Counted from the first letter of the stretch, positions 35,120 to 43,790 are shown. The stretch: DNA of 64,000 bases from CAVVEQ01 sp963804865 (GCA_963804865.1 CAWDSH010000042.1:1-64000), one strand, 5' to 3'. The notes: generated by a model not told the origin, from the letters alone. Program-made: numbers and translations.

Positions 35120-37261
35120 ATGAAACTGGGAGAGACCAAGAATTCCACCATCCTGCTCTGGTTCCTAACCGCGTTAGCCGGATTGACCTGTGGTTATTCC
35201 CTTTACCTGACCCTTTTCCAGACACCACTGCTCAGCAGGCGCGAGCTATTATTTGCATTCTTAAGCCTCGCTGCATCCTTTGGTGCTTCATACTTCATCC
35301 TCAAATATCACCTCATCCCTGTTTTTCAAAAAATGAAAGCATCCAGCCGCCGTGGATGGCTGGCTGCAGGCGCAGCTTTCGGGCTATTCGTCCTGGTGAT
35401 CACCGGGAAACCGGCGGTCAGCATCTGGACACTCCCTGAAAATTCACTGGAAATTGAGTTGAGCGGAGAACCAAATCCTCTTTCCTCCGGGAATGTCATC
35501 CAGATCGACTGGTTGAAAACGGATCTTTCCGAGATCAGTTTCTCACAGTTGGATATGCATGGCGACTGGCAGAGAGAAGGCGGATCCCTGTTCCATCGGG
35601 AGGGCAATTCGGCCTCCCTGGATTGGCAAGGCAGGACAGGCGGGAAGGCAGTGGTGCTTTTCAATGCCCGTGCCGATGGCGGGAAGGTGATCCTAAAATG
35701 GGATGGAGTACGAGAGGTGATCGATTTATATTCACCCCAGCCCACACCGATCCTGGTTGAGCATGTTTTCACGGTGCCGGTATACAACCGCTGGCTCGGC
35801 GCGATCGCCATCTGGGGAATGGCGGCATTTCTTTTCCTCACCATCACCCTCTATTTACTCAAACATGATCCGGATGGACTATCGCAGAAACCCGGACGAA
35901 AATATGCCTGGCTGCAATTTGCAGTCCCGATGATCCTGACCTGGGGCATATTTCTTATGACCTTCTGGCCGGGGATGATGAGCCGCGATTCGATCGACCA
36001 ATGGGGACAGATTTTGACCGGACATTTCACGGACGGTCACCCAGCCTTTCACACCATGCTGCTCTGGCTGATCACCCGTTTATGGAATTCACCCGCTGCC
36101 GTTGCCATCGTCCAGATCATTGCCCTGAGCCTGACGGCAAGCTGGGGCATCAACGCATTGATCGAGCTGGGACTCTCCCGGAAATCGGCATGGGGATTGG
36201 CAGTGATGTTTGCCATTTCTCCAGTAAACGCCGTTTTTTCGATCACGATCTGGAAAGACGTGGCTTATGCCACCGCCATCTTCCTTTTTTCCATCCAGAT
36301 CCTGAAGATCATATCCAGTAAGGGGAGCTGGCTGGAGCATAAGACCAATTGGATCTGGCTTGGATTGACGGCTGCCCTGGCGAGCCTGTTCCGACACAAC
36401 GGCATGCCGGTGGTGGCTGTCAGCCTGGCGGGATTGATCATCTTCTATCGAGCCCATTGGCGGAAGATCGTCCTTGGAATGGGTCTCTTCGTGGCACTCT
36501 ATTTTGCGGTGAAGGGACCCTTATACGATTTGGTCAAGGTGGATCCCATGACCGAGACCAAGCAGGTGATCTTCCTGCACCATATTGCCGCCCATATCAC
36601 AAAGGGGACCGACCTTCTGCCTGCAGAAAGAGCGCTGCTGGATCAAATCGAACCGGTGGGGAAGTGGAAATACAACTGCTGTGCGATCACCGCCACTTAT
36701 TACGATCCCGGCTTCAAACCTGAGATGGTCGATCAAAATGCAGGAGAGCTGCTCGATATTTTTCTCGCCCTCCTGGCACGAGATCCAATGGTGGATTTCA
36801 ATCACTGGATGTGCACCAGCTCGCTGGTTTGGAAAGTGCAGACGGTCTGCCCGGTGACGGCAGGGCTTCTTTCCCCGGATGGAGCATCCCTGACCTGGAT
36901 CATTCCCAATGACCTGGCAATAGCGCAGCAAAGCCGGATTCCTGCGCTGGTGCCGGTGCTTTCCAAAATCTACATGCTGCGCACCGGAACACCACTCTTT
37001 CTGCTCTTATGGTCTCCAGCGCTGTATTTCTATCTGAGTATCTTCTGCGCCTCCATTCTTGCAAGGCGCAGGCATTCCTGGAGATATTTGCTCTACCTGC
37101 TTCCGGCTGTGCTGCAATCGGCTGTGCTTTTCCTGGTGAATATCTCGTTCCAATTCCGCTACCAGTACCCGGTTTACCTGATCGGGATATTCAGTATCGG
37201 TTTTCTGTTCTTATCAAAGCCCAGCTTATCAAAAAAACATACGAATACCGGGAAAGAATAG
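35120..37261 (+). CDS. Large multi-pass membrane protein, DUF6020/GT-C-like
   Basis: A 713-residue protein. Two N-terminal spans are followed by a soluble beta domain (about 100-215) and then a membrane core of nine or more spans. The core starts MTFWPGMMSRDSIDQWGQIL followed by GHPAFHTMLLWLITRLW; such a DS..QW...G...HP.FHT pattern is characteristic of DUF6020-like polytopic transferases with acidic residues in the first outer loop. SITIWKDVAYATAIF is also conserved in that group. Probably transfers sugars or lipid-linked groups at the envelope; the activity is inferred. It is near another such gene (32681). Confidence 0.65.
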   Translation: MKLGETKNSTILLWFLTALAGLTCGYSLYLTLFQTPLLSRRELLFAFLSLAASFGASYFILKYHLIPVFQKMKASSRRGWLAAGAAFGLFVLVITGKPAVSIWTLPENSLEIELSGEPNPLSSGNVIQIDWLKTDLSEISFSQLDMHGDWQREGGSLFHREGNSASLDWQGRTGGKAVVLFNARADGGKVILKWDGVREVIDLYSPQPTPILVEHVFTVPVYNRWLGAIAIWGMAAFLFLTITLYLLKHDPDGLSQKPGRKYAWLQFAVPMILTWGIFLMTFWPGMMSRDSIDQWGQILTGHFTDGHPAFHTMLLWLITRLWNSPAAVAIVQIIALSLTASWGINALIELGLSRKSAWGLAVMFAISPVNAVFSITIWKDVAYATAIFLFSIQILKIISSKGSWLEHKTNWIWLGLTAALASLFRHNGMPVVAVSLAGLIIFYRAHWRKIVLGMGLFVALYFAVKGPLYDLVKVDPMTETKQVIFLHHIAAHITKGTDLLPAERALLDQIEPVGKWKYNCCAITATYYDPGFKPEMVDQNAGELLDIFLALLARDPMVDFNHWMCTSSLVWKVQTVCPVTAGLLSPDGASLTWIIPNDLAIAQQSRIPALVPVLSKIYMLRTGTPLFLLLWSPALYFYLSIFCASILARRRHSWRYLLYLLPAVLQSAVLFLVNISFQFRYQYPVYLIGIFSIGFLFLSKPSLSKKHTNTGKE

Positions 37262-37361
37262 CTCCAATTCCCGCCATTTTTCTGATAGGTTTTGATAGCC
37301 TTTCGGGAATAGACTTATCCTCGAAATACTGAGAAAGTCTTACTTTAATTGGAGTTGTAAA

Positions 37362-37769
37362 ATGGAAATACCTCGCCATTGGCGATTAAAACAACAACGT
37401 TATGCACTGGTGGGCGAAACCTGCCCCCACTGCCAGACTAAATTATTCCCCCCCCGCGACGTTTGCCCCTCCTGCGGCGGGGAAGCCAAGACCCCATACA
37501 CCTTTAGCGGCAAGGGAAAAGTATATTCATATACGGTGATGACCGATGCCCCCGCCGGATACCAGGAGCAGGCTCCTTATACGGTGGCTTTAGTGCAATT
37601 AGATGAAGGACCGATGATCACCGCGCAGCTCACCGACCTGGGCGAGCAGCCGGTTGAGATCGGTATGCCGGTGGAGATGGTCACGCGCAAGATCCGCTCG
37701 GATGGCGATGAGCGCGGCATGCTGGTTTACGGGTACAAGTTCCGCCCGGTGTTTGCCGGTGCTCAATAA
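37362..37769 (+). CDS. Zn-ribbon OB-fold protein (DUF35 family)
   Basis: A 135-residue protein with the rubredoxin-like zinc ribbon GETCPHCQTKLFPPRDVCPSC in part (Cys 22, 25, 36, 39 approx.), followed by an OB-fold (GKGKVYSYTVM, YTVALVQLDEGPMITAQL, GMPVEMVTRKI). DUF35 proteins act as partners of thiolases and acyl-CoA enzymes, organising the active complex in mevalonate and related pathways, but no thiolase lies beside it here. The ATG follows TTGGAGTTGTAAA. Cytosolic; the physical partner is unknown. Confidence 0.8.
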   Translation: MEIPRHWRLKQQRYALVGETCPHCQTKLFPPRDVCPSCGGEAKTPYTFSGKGKVYSYTVMTDAPAGYQEQAPYTVALVQLDEGPMITAQLTDLGEQPVEIGMPVEMVTRKIRSDGDERGMLVYGYKFRPVFAGAQ

Positions 37770-37790
37770 ACGCTAATAATTACGACAAAA

Positions 37791-37812
37791 CGCCTTCCAG
37801 AGATGGAAGGCG
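37791..37812 (+). terminator. Hairpin terminator CGCCTTCC...GGAAGGCG
   Basis: An eight-pair stem with a six-base loop, then GTTGTTTATT. The same 22-base sequence recurs at 38331-38352. Confidence 0.65.
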
Positions 37813-37896
37813 GTTGTTTATTCGCAGGCGATACTAACTTTAATTTGCACCATCACGAACTTCCCATTGCAGCAATCACATATAGGAGTAAATGCC

Positions 37897-38271
37897 ATGT
37901 CCAATATGCCCCCAAAAATCAAGAATGCAGAAAGAATATATCGAATGGCTTTTGGAAAAGTCTATCCAATGTATATTCAAAAGGCGGAAAAAAAGGGGCG
38001 CACCAAGGACGAGGTGGATGAGATCATCTGTTGGCTGACTGGTTACGATAAAAAGGCATTAAACCAGCAGATTGAGAATGGAAGCGATTTTCAAACCTTT
38101 TTTGCCCAGGCTCCAAGGATCAACCCGAATGCATCCAAGATCACAGGCTTGATTTGCGGTTATCGCGTGGAGGAAATCGAGGATGACGTTATCCAAAAAG
38201 TCCGATATTTGGATAAATTAATCGATGAATTGGCAAAAGGCAAAACCATGGAGAAAATACTCAGGAAGTAA
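37897..38271 (+). CDS. DUF2200 family protein
   Basis: A 124-residue protein: RIYRMAFGKVYPMYIQKAEK, GRTKDEVDEIICWLTGYDKK, FFAQAPRINPNASKITGLIC and the end IQKVRYLDKLIDELAKGKTM. This is the full pattern of DUF2200, a family of small cytosolic proteins of unknown function often carried by accessory DNA. ATG 37897 has TAGGAG at 37882-37887; the longer frame from 37867 has no such site. It is bracketed by two copies of the same hairpin terminator. Confidence 0.8.
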   Translation: MSNMPPKIKNAERIYRMAFGKVYPMYIQKAEKKGRTKDEVDEIICWLTGYDKKALNQQIENGSDFQTFFAQAPRINPNASKITGLICGYRVEEIEDDVIQKVRYLDKLIDELAKGKTMEKILRK

Positions 38272-38329
38272 AGTCCGATCCAGTGATGGCTGGTATGTGG
38301 TGGAAATATGATCATCTAGAGAAATTGAT

Positions 38330-38353
38330 GCGCCTTCCAGAGATGGAAGGCGC
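38330..38353 (+). terminator. Hairpin terminator, second copy
   Basis: GCGCCTTCC and GGAAGGCGC pair over nine bases, then TTTTGATTCTT. Identical over 22 bases to the hairpin at 37791-37812. Confidence 0.7.
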
Positions 38354-38456
38354 TTTTGATTCTTGTGGCATAATTGCAGCGTATCAATATTTCGTATAAT
38401 TAATAGTTGGGCAGCTTCAATGTTATCTTAAGTAAATAATCACGAAGGATATGATT

Positions 38457-39089
38457 ATGGGAATAGTCAGGATGACAGAAGAGATTACAAAGGAATGGGA
38501 AGATGTAGGTGGCATCCATCCATGTGCCACAGCCACACTGTATGTCTATTGTGACAAATGCGGCTCTTTTAGCATCAAATCACGTATAGGTAATAAAAAA
38601 ACATTTTTAATTATCGTGGCTTGTATGCTAATTATGACGGGGGTATTTGCTGCACTTCAACTAAGGGACGGAATATACTGGCTTTGTCTTTGCATAGTTA
38701 TTTGCATTCTTGTTTTCAGGTATCTCTGGGGAGATGTCAACTATGTATGCAGGAAATGTGGGAGTGTACCGACAACAGACTACAATACTTTAGGTTATCC
38801 ATCCGACATGGGAATCCTAGATATACCCAACCAATTGACCAAAAAGCGCTATCAAGATTATTTCCCCGAGTGGTACAACTTAGATAATGCGCTGATTTCA
38901 TCTGAAGTACAAGTCAATAATAAGGACAACATAATCTCTTTAATATCACAAGATATTGAGAGAATAACAACATTCTTAGGTATTTATATTCTTTCTCCAT
39001 TCTTGTTGATAATTCTCACAATTATCTATCCTATCATAGTGGTAGTCGATTTGTTATGGACTGCTATTTCTTCTAAAAAGGACGCTTGA
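38457..39089 (+). CDS. Cassette gene: membrane protein with split zinc ribbon
   Basis: About 210 residues. A first Cys pair, YCDKCGSFSIK (about residues 31-41), is followed by two membrane helices (TFLIIVACMLIMTGVFAALQ, YWLCLCIVICILVFRYLW) and then a second pair, YVCRKCGS (about 97-104). The four Cys could form one zinc ribbon folded back across the membrane hairpin. A long polar section and a last hydrophobic segment follow. ATG 38457 has GAAGG at proper distance; ATG 38451 is too close. The same core plan occurs in the cassette gene at 40264. Function unknown. Confidence 0.6.
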   Translation: MGIVRMTEEITKEWEDVGGIHPCATATLYVYCDKCGSFSIKSRIGNKKTFLIIVACMLIMTGVFAALQLRDGIYWLCLCIVICILVFRYLWGDVNYVCRKCGSVPTTDYNTLGYPSDMGILDIPNQLTKKRYQDYFPEWYNLDNALISSEVQVNNKDNIISLISQDIERITTFLGIYILSPFLLIILTIIYPIIVVVDLLWTAISSKKDA

Positions 39090-39139
39090 TTACATAAAAG
39101 AGTCTTATCAGGATTGCCTAAATTATGCTATTTAATCCA

Positions 39140-39239
39140 GCCGCCCAACACAGCATGCAGTGGATTGGCGGGATTCGTCGCCATTTTCGAGCCTTGTCCG
39201 CATCCCGCACACACGCAGCTAACGCAAGCCGTTAGGCGG
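39140..39239 (+). other. attC-like recombination site A
   Basis: GCCGCCCAAC at 39140-39149 (core RYYYAAC = GCCCAAC) and GTTAGGCGG at 39231-39239 (core GTTAGGC) are near-complementary ends. Inside, GGCGGGAT pairs with ATCCCGC. Length 100 bases, placed 50 bases after one gene and 24 before the next: the best-formed site of the set. Confidence 0.75.
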
Positions 39240-39262
39240 AAACACAGAAGAGTGTATTAGCG

Positions 39263-40102
39263 ATGAGTGATCCTAATTGGCTTGATAGCCTTCGCAAAAA
39301 GAGGGATTACTTGGTGGAGTGGCTTGCGCGCTTCAAGTCAGCGAGTCGTGTCGCACCTGAGGTTCAGAAAAATCTTGATTTCACTGAATGGCAGATTAGG
39401 GCAATTGAAACTCGACCGGATGAGGGAAGCGAAATACCCTTTCCTAATCTTGGTGGCACAATCAGCCGTGATCTTTCTTACGTACAGACTGCATATCCTT
39501 GGTTGCCTCAATTCAATGACCAAGACCTGAACGTGGCATCCGCCTTTTCATCTACTAGCACATCACAGGTATCGATTTACATAGGCAGAGTGGGGGATAT
39601 CGATTCTCAGGAAACCAATGACTATGCTGAGCGTTTTATGGCGGAGTTCGAGGGTCTTCAAGATAAGTATGACAGACCAATGGAATTAAGGATGGCGATC
39701 GAACGACTACGGAGTCCCAGGTTACTTCAACGCCTCGATAATGCTATCCGATCATATGAGTCCTATCAGACCGGAAACGGTAGTCGAACTTCCGCCGCTG
39801 GCGACATGAGAACGCTCCTTGATGGCCTTAAAGGGGATTTATACAATTTTGCAAAACAACACCCCGGTGAAAACATGACATGGAAGAAGATGGCATCTCG
39901 TCTCGCTCTCGGCGGTTCCCCAGGTTCTCAATACGACGAACTCGTCCAGCTCGAACAGTCGCGCTCTTCTTTCGTCTCCCGGCTTTCCACCATTTTGAAG
40001 GACAGAGAGGCAGGTTCGCTAACTGACCTAGATCAGTTATGGCTGGAACTACAGAATCACTTGCTGGCAGTCTTGGGATTGATTCAAGTCCAATCAGAGT
40101 GA
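39263..40102 (+). CDS. Cassette gene: 279-residue protein of unknown function
   Basis: A soluble, mostly helical protein. It opens with WLDSLRKKRDYLVEWLARFK, has a middle NLGGTISRDLSYVQTAYPWL segment and a long C-terminal helical half (DKYDRPMELRMAIERL, GDLYNFAKQHPGENMTWKKM, LVQLEQSRSSFVSRLSTIL). No family is recognised; the helical repeats and cassette setting would fit a defence or regulatory role, but nothing in the sequence proves this. It is the most GC-rich gene of the array, differing from its AT-rich neighbours, which supports a separate origin. It is framed by attC-like sites A and B. Confidence 0.6.
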   Translation: MSDPNWLDSLRKKRDYLVEWLARFKSASRVAPEVQKNLDFTEWQIRAIETRPDEGSEIPFPNLGGTISRDLSYVQTAYPWLPQFNDQDLNVASAFSSTSTSQVSIYIGRVGDIDSQETNDYAERFMAEFEGLQDKYDRPMELRMAIERLRSPRLLQRLDNAIRSYESYQTGNGSRTSAAGDMRTLLDGLKGDLYNFAKQHPGENMTWKKMASRLALGGSPGSQYDELVQLEQSRSSFVSRLSTILKDREAGSLTDLDQLWLELQNHLLAVLGLIQVQSE

Positions 40103-40126
40103 GGGTACCAAGACCTGCCAGTTTCC

Positions 40127-40228
40127 GCCTAACACTGGCCCTGCCGCTGATGGGACGCACACCGTTTTACGTGAGTGTGCGATAATGGCAAGAGTGTAAG
40201 CCGCTGCCGCTGAGCCAATCCGTTGAGC
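40127..40228 (+). other. attC-like recombination site B
   Basis: GCCTAAC at 40127-40133 fits RYYYAAC and GTTGAGC at 40222-40228 fits GTTRRRY. Between them GCACAC and GTGTGC form an inner stem at about 40156-40182. Pairing of the outer arms is weaker than in site A. Confidence 0.55.
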
Positions 40229-40263
40229 AACAGCGTTCACTTGAAGGAGAAAGAGAACTCGCT

Positions 40264-40635
40264 TTGACGAAGGTTAGTAAGACAGATTCCTACAGAATAC
40301 CAGGCGTCTACGAACCGATAGAATACGTTGTTGAGGCGCACACAATCTGTGATAAATGCGGCTCCGCCGACATTAGTTATAAGAGAAATGCCCACCTACC
40401 TGCATCGGTTAATGGGGGGTTCACACTAGTCATCATATTATCTTTTTATGGAGGCGTTGTATTAAGTTTCGGAGAGATGTTATTAGGATTTTTCAATTAT
40501 AACCTTATAATTTTTGGATTGTGGATAATATCTATAATTGCCTTTATAGTATTTTGTTTTTTGACAGCATATGTTGAGCGTGACAATGGTAAAAATCCGA
40601 AGTGTAATAAATGCGGAAATGAACGTATAACTTGA
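40264..40635 (+). CDS. Cassette gene: small membrane protein with split zinc ribbon
   Basis: A 123-residue protein with HTICDKCGSADISYKR at about residues 27-42, two membrane helices (GGFTLVIILSFYGGVVLSF, LIIFGLWIISIIAFIVFCFL) and a final CNKCGNERIT. The Cys pairs flank the membrane hairpin exactly as in the gene at 38457, so the two are likely paralogues with the second shorter. The TTG start is supported by AAGGAGAAAGAGAAC upstream. Lipid- or metal-dependent regulation is conceivable but not shown. No convincing attC separates it from the following hydrolase gene. Confidence 0.55.
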   Translation: MTKVSKTDSYRIPGVYEPIEYVVEAHTICDKCGSADISYKRNAHLPASVNGGFTLVIILSFYGGVVLSFGEMLLGFFNYNLIIFGLWIISIIAFIVFCFLTAYVERDNGKNPKCNKCGNERIT

Positions 40636-40711
40636 AATGGGCTGAACTGACACCAGCCACTACCGGTGACCCATTCCATCAGGCTGCCCAAATTTCACAA
40701 AGGATTTTTTA

Positions 40712-41251
40712 ATGAAAGCTCTTCTAGTAATTGATATGCAGGTAGGGTTGTTTGAAGGAGAACCACCGCGCTTCGACGCAGATGGCGTTATCCGGAGAAT
40801 AAATAAAATCGCCAGAGTAGTTCGCGCAACAGGAGGCATTGTGGTATTCATTCAGCATGAAGACAATGGCGTTTTGAAGCGAGGAACAGAAGATTGGGAA
40901 ATCCTGCCGGCACTTGAACGAATGAATTCAGACCTAACGGTGCACAAACAAGCCTGTGACTCATTCTATGAATCAGATTTATCTGATCTTCTCGATAAGC
41001 TCAGCGTCCAGCAAATTATTATTGTAGGCTGTGCAACTGATTTTTGTGTAGATACAACCATTCGGGCAGCAGCAAGTAGAAATTATGAAGTAGTGGTTGC
41101 AGCAGATGCGCACACAACGAAGGATAGACAGCACCTAGATGCCGCAGCGATCATAAATCACCATAATTGGATGTGGATAAACCTGATTCTGCCAAGAAGT
41201 GAGGTCAAGGTTCTCCCTACGAAAAGTATCGTAAAGTGGTTACAATCATAA
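40712..41251 (+). CDS. Cassette gene: cysteine hydrolase, isochorismatase family
   Basis: A 179-residue cytosolic hydrolase. The catalytic triad of the family is present: Asp8 (ALLVIDMQVG), Lys79 (TVHKQACDSF) and Cys112 (VGCATDFCVDTT), with the cis-peptide-bearing GCATD loop. Length is usual for nicotinamidase-like or N-carbamoyl amidase-like members; the actual amide substrate is not determinable. It lies 76 bases after the split-ribbon gene and just before attC-like site D, so the two genes may travel as one two-gene cassette. Confidence 0.85.
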   Translation: MKALLVIDMQVGLFEGEPPRFDADGVIRRINKIARVVRATGGIVVFIQHEDNGVLKRGTEDWEILPALERMNSDLTVHKQACDSFYESDLSDLLDKLSVQQIIIVGCATDFCVDTTIRAAASRNYEVVVAADAHTTKDRQHLDAAAIINHHNWMWINLILPRSEVKVLPTKSIVKWLQS

Positions 41252-41261
41252 GTTATGCAAG

Positions 41262-41394
41262 GCCGCCCAATAAAGCGTGCAGTTGACAGTGGGTACGCGC
41301 CGCGTTTTTCAAGCCTTTTCCTGGCTTGGAGTTTTCCGGCTCCTCAGCCGAGTCCACGCTTCACCCACTTGCGGCTATCGCAAACCGTTGGGCG
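41262..41394 (+). other. attC-like recombination site D
   Basis: GCCGCCCAAT at 41262-41271 and CCGTTGGGCG at 41385-41394 pair almost fully. Inside, AGTGGGT pairs with ACCCACT, and a central AAGCC...GGCTT stem is present. GTTGGGC is a perfect GTTRRRY core; the left core ends AAT where AAC is expected. Confidence 0.7.
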
Positions 41395-41456
41395 TTTGTC
41401 TTGCAAAAGGAAGCCTACAAATAGTCATTTGGCGAATAAAACATAGGGAATTGAAT

Positions 41457-41957
41457 ATGAACAATGAAAGATTGAGCGTAAGAAAATTCAATCAATATTT
41501 TTTACTTGGACTACTTATTAGCATTGGTCTATTAATTCTCGGATTTATTTTTATAAATGAAAAGCAAGACAAGATTTTACAATCAGCAGGTTGGTTATTC
41601 GTTGCGATGGGAAGTGTTTTTATTTTTATCCTTATTCAGCGCAAACAACGTCTTTTATGGATTTATAAAAACACATCCCCAGTTTCAATGCACATGAACC
41701 TTGAAAAGGTGGATGATACAGATTCTACGAATTATGTTGCATATTTGACACGGGAGGATAAGAACATCTCTGAAAGTTGGAAAGCCAAGTTATATCCGCC
41801 TTCTTACAATGTTCAACCATTCCTCAACACCGAAAATCAAGTACAGGTTTATGTTGATCCTCAAAATAATAATCCAGCAGTAATTAGAACTGCAAATGGT
41901 CTTTTATGGGTTACAGCTGGCTCTGGCGATGTTCAAAATTTACAAAAGCTGCAGTAA
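41457..41957 (+). CDS. Cassette gene: DUF3592-like membrane protein
   Basis: About 166 residues from MNNERLSVRKF. Two membrane helices (YFLLGLLISIGLLILGFIFI, GWLFVAMGSVFIFILIQ) are followed by an outer or cytosolic beta domain with SWKAKLYPPSYNVQPFL and VQVYVDPQNNNPAVIRT. The V.VYVDP.N...AV ending is typical of DUF3592 proteins. ATG 41457 follows ATAGGGAATTGAAT; the frame can be extended upstream, but only into attC-like site D, so that part is not coding. Function unknown. Confidence 0.6.
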   Translation: MNNERLSVRKFNQYFLLGLLISIGLLILGFIFINEKQDKILQSAGWLFVAMGSVFIFILIQRKQRLLWIYKNTSPVSMHMNLEKVDDTDSTNYVAYLTREDKNISESWKAKLYPPSYNVQPFLNTENQVQVYVDPQNNNPAVIRTANGLLWVTAGSGDVQNLQKLQ

Positions 41958-41988
41958 GCAATGATACCTTTTTTAACCAGCGAGTCTT

Positions 41989-42118
41989 GCACAACAAAAA
42001 AAAGTCTAAAAAAGCTTGCAACCGTCTTGTGGGATTCGTCCTGACTTACAGGCATTTCTCTGGTTTCGGACTTTTTCCTGCAAAATTCCCCCCTTACCGC
42101 TGGCGCCTGCTGTTGGGC
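41989..42118 (+). other. attC-like recombination site E (degenerate)
   Basis: The right core GTTGGGC at 42112-42118 is perfect. The left core GCACAAC at 41989-41995 has one mismatch to RYYYAAC and is followed by an A-rich insertion before GCTTGCAACC, which resembles the AAAGCATGCA of better copies. GGGATT and AATTCCC can pair inside. Probably a damaged attC. Confidence 0.4.
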
Positions 42119-42142
42119 AGTTCCTTGCAAAGCATAGGAATC

Positions 42143-43012
42143 ATGAAAAAAACCATTATTGCATTTCTCCTCGTAACCATTCTGACTTCATGTGCACCAG
42201 CAGTTCAAACTACTTTGCAAGCAGAAACGTCTACGCTTACCCCAACTGCGGTTTTGACATTGACACCATTTCCCTCGCCATCAGCCGCTCCGCCTATGCT
42301 CACCCCGCTCCCCTCGGCTACGCCAACAGCCGCACCGCCTACACCCACGCCACTCGCGACATTCCAGGATCCGGAAGCGGAGATCCGGAGCCTCATCCGC
42401 AATCACGGTGGGTGCCAACTTCCCTGCTGGTGGGGGATTACTCCGGGTGTCACTTCATGGCTTGATGCATCCCGGTTCTTTGCCCGTTTCTCTGATCACG
42501 TCACCATTGAAGAGTCCCGTCGCGGTCAGATCGACTCCCGCCCTTACCAACAATTCATCGTTTACTACAGGTCAGGCTTGTCAATCGACTACGCGGTAAG
42601 CACAACGATCGAGGTAACTGAAGGCACTGTGCGCTTACTGTTGATAGATCTCGAGGCCTCCATCGCAAGCGGCTATTCCCCAAAGAGGATCCTCAGTGAT
42701 CTGGGCGAACCCGACGAAGTACTCGTTAACGATATGGACACGAGTTTATCGAACTTGACGCTGTGGTATGAGTCGCGTGGCGTCGCTGCCACGTTCTTGG
42801 TCGACGAAGATGAATCTTCACAGGAACTGTGTCTCATCGCCTTCCAGGGCACAGCAACGTGGGATTCCTTTGATCCATCCTTCAGAGCTCTCATGGACGA
42901 CGCCTCGGCGGTGCCCCTGCAAGAGCGGTTCTCGATATCCGCACCAGAGTTCCTTTCCGTCATCGCAATGACCGAACTGCCCGTCTGTGTGCCTCTGGCA
43001 GCTGCTCAATGA
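42143..43012 (+). CDS. Cassette gene: lipoprotein with LPCWWGITPG motif
   Basis: About 289 residues. A lipobox ILTSC is followed by a 60-residue Pro/Thr/Ser-rich linker and a folded domain that starts with NHGGCQLPCWWGITPGVTSW. This LPCWWG signature marks a lipoprotein family frequent in Anaerolineae. The last 150 residues are a beta-rich domain with RILSDLGEPDEVLVNDMDT. ATG 42143 has ATAGGAATC before it; the longer frame runs back through the attC-like site and is not coding. It is an unusual case of a surface lipoprotein travelling as a putative cassette. Confidence 0.65.
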   Translation: MKKTIIAFLLVTILTSCAPAVQTTLQAETSTLTPTAVLTLTPFPSPSAAPPMLTPLPSATPTAAPPTPTPLATFQDPEAEIRSLIRNHGGCQLPCWWGITPGVTSWLDASRFFARFSDHVTIEESRRGQIDSRPYQQFIVYYRSGLSIDYAVSTTIEVTEGTVRLLLIDLEASIASGYSPKRILSDLGEPDEVLVNDMDTSLSNLTLWYESRGVAATFLVDEDESSQELCLIAFQGTATWDSFDPSFRALMDDASAVPLQERFSISAPEFLSVIAMTELPVCVPLAAAQ

Positions 43013-43020
43013 ACCGTCAG

Positions 43021-43117
43021 GCCGCCTAACAACTCACTGAAGATGACTCAGCGGGATGGGGTTCGATTGGAGCTTGCCTAGCCCCTCGACATGCCGTAGA
43101 GTAGGTGAGAGTTGCAT
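43021..43117 (+). other. attC-like recombination site F
   Basis: GCCGCCTAAC at 43021-43030 holds a perfect RYYYAAC core. The right end GTTGCAT at 43111-43117 has one mismatch to GTTRRRY. CAACTCAC near the left end pairs with GTGAGAGTTG near the right with one bulge. Confidence 0.5.
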
Positions 43118-43217
43118 GCTTCCATCGGGTAGCTACTCGAGGGCATTGGACGACAAAGTCAGAGTGTTTTATGAAGAAATAGTAAACGTGCTATATCAAA
43201 AGTTATAAGGAACAAAT

Positions 43218-43725
43218 ATGGCTACTTTTCAACCTGTTTGGGTAAGCACGGACGAACATCTAAATACTTTTTATTCGATTCATAAAAATGCATCATTACT
43301 AGAGAAATTATTCGGGGCATATAGATTTCTGCCGAACTTTCCTTACATACACATGTTTTGGGGAATGTTACCCTTCAACAAAGTCCCTATTGTTCTTGTC
43401 GCTAGTGGAATTACTGAAATTGAAAAGGCTAATTTTTCATTTAAACCAAAAACCTTCAATACGTTTGGGTCAATTACAAAAAATTTGTTGAATTTGGAGT
43501 TTGTCATATCTGCCAATGAAATGAACTCGTGTGTCTCCTGCGAAAGCAGAATCTCCGGTACTTCAATATTACAACATACCTTTTATTCGAGTACAAACTC
43601 AAAGAGATGGTTTATTGAATAATTTCTTGATTTGCGTAGGTGGTTCAGGACCTTCAATGAACAAAGTAAACTCTCAAAGTGCTGAACTTCTGCAAGTCTT
43701 AGAAAAACTGATAATGGCGAAGTAA
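43218..43725 (+). CDS. Cassette gene: unknown protein (frameshifted)
   Basis: The first frame gives MATFQPVWVSTDEHLNTFYS, AYRFLPNFPYIHMFWGMLPF and LNLEFVISANEMNS. Near 43535 sense moves to the next frame with SPAKAESPVLQYYNIPFIRV and VGGSGPSMNKVNSQSAELLQ. One extra base joins them into about 168 residues. Soluble, with no known family. ATG 43218 has AAGGAACAAAT upstream. It is followed by attC-like site G. Confidence 0.5.
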
Positions 43726-43790
43726 ATGTCGGTAGTTTTGTCAGATTGTCGTTGTGCTTTTATACAGTCAGCGAGTCGTGAGCTTGTAGC

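Noticed and set aside
37001..39500. Integron integrase or attI at the left of the cassette array
   Set aside because: The genes here are a DUF35 protein, a DUF2200 protein and the first cassette gene; no tyrosine-recombinase motifs are seen on either strand.
40636..40711. Possible attC between the split-ribbon gene and the cysteine hydrolase
   Set aside because: ATGGG...CCCAT can pair but there is neither an RYYYAAC nor a GTTRRRY core in a proper arrangement, so I treat the two genes as one possible cassette.
43050..43075. tRNA T-loop-like GGTTCGATTGG
   Set aside because: No matching acceptor stem or anticodon arm could be built around it; it lies inside attC-like site F.
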